From NCBI RefSeq assembly GCF_003020115.1, contig NZ_PYFX01000004.1, positions 620,001-684,000 of the forward strand: DNA of 64,000 nucleotides, read 5' to 3'. Both the position numbers and the translations under genes were made by a program. Position 1 is the stretch's first letter. The number at the start of each line of letters is the position of its first letter. The notes under the pieces are model-generated. The model searched no databases and was not told where the DNA came from. It saw only the letters and a program-made list of their open reading frames with translations. Below are positions 62,067 through 64,000 of the stretch, in pieces. This stretch comes from Bradyrhizobium sp. MOS002 (lineage in GTDB: Bacteria; Pseudomonadota; Alphaproteobacteria; Rhizobiales; Xanthobacteraceae).

Positions 62067-63053
62067 ATGGGGCAATTCCTTCTGGTTGATTCGCGCAAGC
62101 TGGACGGTTTCGAAGGCCTTCATCAGGCCGTCCACGGCTCGCATGTCGATGTGATGCAGCTCGGCCGCGGTCGGTTGCGCGGAACGTTGTCCCATGTCGG
62201 CATCGGCGACTTCTCGCTCAGCATTGGTGCTTTCAACGTCGGCATGCGCACGCAGCGGGTTTCCAGCGACAACAAGCTGATCATCGGGATGCTGCTCGCG
62301 GCTGAAGAGCGCGTCGCCCACTGGTCGTTCGACATGCAGCTCAACGATGTGCTCGTCATTCCGCCGCTGCTCGAACATGACGGTGTTTTTCACGGCCGCT
62401 CCGCTTACGCCGCCATGCGGTTCGACCTCGACGAGGTCGCGACGCTGTTTGGCGGAGAACCGCGGCTGAGCGATCCCGACACCTGGCGCAGCCGCGGTCA
62501 TTTCCGCGCGGACCCCGATACCGGCCCGATCGCCTCGCGCCGCCTGGTCCGGGTCATGTCGCACCTGCGCGACAACAAATATGGGCTGACGCCGTCAACT
62601 GCCGATTTCTGGAAACGATCGATCGCCGAATGCATGGTTGCCAACGTCGCGTCGTCGCTGCCACCCGACGGCAACGGCTGGCTCCCTTCCGCGCGACGGC
62701 TGATCCGCAGGGTCGAGGAGTATCTCGACGACGCCGGCACGCGTCCGGTGCACGTCTCGGAAATTTGCTCGGCGCTGGGCGTATCGCGGCGCACCCTCCA
62801 CCGCGCCTTTCAGGAGGTGTTCGGCCTCGGCCCGGTCAGCTTCCTCAGGCACAAGCGTCTTTGCGCTGTTCATTCCATCCTGCACCGGAGCGCACCCGGT
62901 TCGACCACCGTGACAGCCGTCGCCATGCAGCAGGGCTTTTACGAGCTCGGCCGGTTTTCGCAATATTACCTTGCAATGTTCGGGGAGCGTCCGTCGCAAA
63001 CGCTCGGAATAGCGACGCTGCGGGCGGGCGACGGCGATATCGCCAGAGCCTAG
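62067..63053 (+). CDS. AraC family transcriptional regulator
   Basis: The product is 328 aa. The N-terminal ligand domain has HGSHVDVMQLGRGRLRGTLSHVGIGDFSLSIG, as in AraC proteins with a cupin-like fold (QSXF/AraC_binding-like). The C-terminal double helix-turn-helix is VSEICSALGVSRRTLHRAFQEVFGLGPVSFLRHKRL and AVAMQQGFYELGRFSQYYLAMFGERPSQTL. Its ligand and targets are unknown. AGGG nine bases upstream supports the start. A structured 5' region precedes it. Confidence 0.92.
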   Translation: MGQFLLVDSRKLDGFEGLHQAVHGSHVDVMQLGRGRLRGTLSHVGIGDFSLSIGAFNVGMRTQRVSSDNKLIIGMLLAAEERVAHWSFDMQLNDVLVIPPLLEHDGVFHGRSAYAAMRFDLDEVATLFGGEPRLSDPDTWRSRGHFRADPDTGPIASRRLVRVMSHLRDNKYGLTPSTADFWKRSIAECMVANVASSLPPDGNGWLPSARRLIRRVEEYLDDAGTRPVHVSEICSALGVSRRTLHRAFQEVFGLGPVSFLRHKRLCAVHSILHRSAPGSTTVTAVAMQQGFYELGRFSQYYLAMFGERPSQTLGIATLRAGDGDIARA

Positions 63054-63128
63054 CGCTCTGAGCCTGGACCGGGCACGACGCCAGGATCGCATGCATGCCG
63101 GTGTTTTGCCCGCGTGAAACCACGATAA

Positions 63129-63186
63129 AAAACCGTCATGAAAACAACCAGATGGCTACTGTGCATGGGGTTGTTTTCACGGTTTT
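63129..63186. terminator. Strong bidirectional hairpin between convergent genes
   Basis: AAAACCGT-CAT-GAAAACAACC pairs with GGTTGTTTTC-ACGGTTTT, 18 paired bases with a 3-nt bulge around a 19-nt loop. A-rich and T-rich ends allow termination from both sides, between the AraC gene and the convergent Cache gene. Confidence 0.75.
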
Positions 63187-63214
63187 GAGTTGGATAGGCA
63201 GGCCGCCTCCAGCT

Positions 63215-64000
63215 TCACGCCCCGCAGATGATCACGCCATACCAGCCGAGGCCGCGATAGGTCTCGTAGCCCGGCGTGGCGTGGAAGGCGATTAGCGCGC
63301 CGGTGCGGTCCTGATGGAAGCCGGAGCGCTGGCCGTCCAGCGCGAGCGGGATGCGCTCGGTGAGAATGCCCTGGCCGTCCGAGGCGGCGATCACGCGAAG
63401 ACTGGAGTCGACCAGCAGCACGCGCGCCTTGTCGCTGTCGCCGACGCGCACGCCTTGCACGATGGCGCGGGCCTGTGCCTCCCAGTCGAAATGGATGGCG
63501 AGCACCCCGATCGGCGCGCCGTTGGCCTGGCCGCCGGCGCGGACGCTGGCGCAATAGGTCGCGACCTGGGCATTGCCGAGCAGCGGCTGGTTCTCGACGT
63601 CGCCGGCGACATAGTCGTCGCCGGAGCGCAGGGTCTTCGCCTCGCGAAACCATTTGGTGTGGGCGACATTCTGGCCGACGGCGTGAAAGCGGTCGGCCCG
63701 CCCGTTGGCGATGACGTTGCCCTCGAGGTCGCAGAGCCAGAGGTCGAGATAGACGGTGTAGGCCCCCAGGATCACGCCGAGACGCTGCGAAGCATGGGAA
63801 ACGGCTGCGGTATCGGGCGAGGCGGCGCAATCGACCAAGGCTGAATCGGTCGCCCACCAGCGCACGTCGCAGGTCCGTTCATAGAGGTTGCGGTCGATCA
63901 GCTCGATGGCGTTGAGCGACAAATCGACCATGCGCTCGCCGCGCGAGCGCTGGCTCATCCGGTCGATCGAGGAGACGAGATCGCCGGTCCGTTTTGTCAG
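63215..64000 (-). CDS. Cache-like sensor domain protein, 3' part only
   Basis: The frame is open to the window edge, so only the C-terminal 261 residues are seen. The start of this part is a helix (LTKRTGDLVSSIDRMSQRSRGERMVDLSLNAIELIDRNLYERTCDVRWWATD). It leads into a Cache/PAS-like sensor with YLDLWLCDLEGNVIANGRADRF, KWFREAK and GVLAIHFDWEAQARAIVQGV. The protein ends GWYGVIICGA. Having the sensor at the C-terminus, after a coiled-coil-like segment, is the reverse of a typical chemoreceptor. The N-terminal domains, possibly signalling, lie outside the window. Confidence 0.75.
   Translation of the reverse strand: MTKRTGDLVSSIDRMSQRSRGERMVDLSLNAIELIDRNLYERTCDVRWWATDSALVDCAASPDTAAVSHASQRLGVILGAYTVYLDLWLCDLEGNVIANGRADRFHAVGQNVAHTKWFREAKTLRSGDDYVAGDVENQPLLGNAQVATYCASVRAGGQANGAPIGVLAIHFDWEAQARAIVQGVRVGDSDKARVLLVDSSLRVIAASDGQGILTERIPLALDGQRSGFHQDRTGALIAFHATPGYETYRGLGWYGVIICGA

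Overview
The window is GC-rich chromosomal DNA of an alphaproteobacterium. The gene set points to a slow-growing Bradyrhizobium or a close relative in Nitrobacteraceae. The indicators are three Omp25-type outer-membrane proteins ending in a conserved aromatic residue, a SUF operon containing two kinds of cysteine desulfurase, class I PhaC, Cache-domain chemotaxis receptors, a tripartite tricarboxylate transporter of the Bug type, and palindromic intergenic elements typical of this group. I see no prophage, insertion sequence, CRISPR array, rRNA or tRNA. Most of the window is ordinary core chromosome.

Layout. Bases 1-9450 carry cell-envelope and sensing genes: a small iron-permease-like protein, an M23 peptidase, a Bcp peroxiredoxin with a histone H1-like tail, a YhdP/AsmA-like giant, a Cache chemotaxis receptor and DoxX. 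Bases 9650-15280 hold an MFS transporter, tyrS, anmK, a GST-SMR pair behind a striking operator array, and an alpha/beta hydrolase. Bases 15624-22671 are the SUF iron-sulfur assembly operon (class I cysteine desulfurase, sufB, sufC, sufD, sufS, a DUF59 protein, sufA). Bases 22854-32890 hold a TfoX-like protein, a diguanylate cyclase, RhlE, an AraC regulator, a caspase-like protein, a 44-aa membrane protein, a frameshifted FAD monooxygenase, an Omp25 protein and an SDR.

Bases 33115-44290 contain another Omp25 protein, parE, dedA, a paiB-argC-argC-methyltransferase cluster, a third Omp25 gene flanked by a MAPEG gene and a 68-bp remnant of it, and phaC. Bases 44538-48678 carry a small lipoprotein followed by an aminotransferase, hom and glpX. 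Bases 48770-51613 hold a disrupted DUF4261-like gene, a haloacid dehalogenase and a Tat-exported metallo-beta-lactamase-fold hydrolase. Bases 51924-59138 are a catabolic island for an unidentified carboxylate: a GntR/FCD repressor divergent from enoyl-CoA hydratase, CoA-transferase, TctC, TctB, TctA and a PdxA-like dehydrogenase. The right end carries cupin, NmrA-like, formylglycine-generating-enzyme-like and AraC genes and the 3' part of a Cache-domain protein.

The most interesting signals are regulatory. (1) A 25-codon, apparently leaderless ORF with five consecutive Arg codons sits behind a good sigma-70 promoter, directly upstream of paiB-argC, with alternative hairpins; it resembles an arginine attenuator. 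(2) Three ATGCA-N2-TGCAT palindromes bracket the promoter of the gst-SMR pair. (3) Twin TTTTGCATTCAAAA operators lie between gntR and the carboxylate operon. (4) Two families of dispersed inverted-repeat elements occur, one copy of which lies inside the SUF operon. Two genes appear broken by frameshifts.
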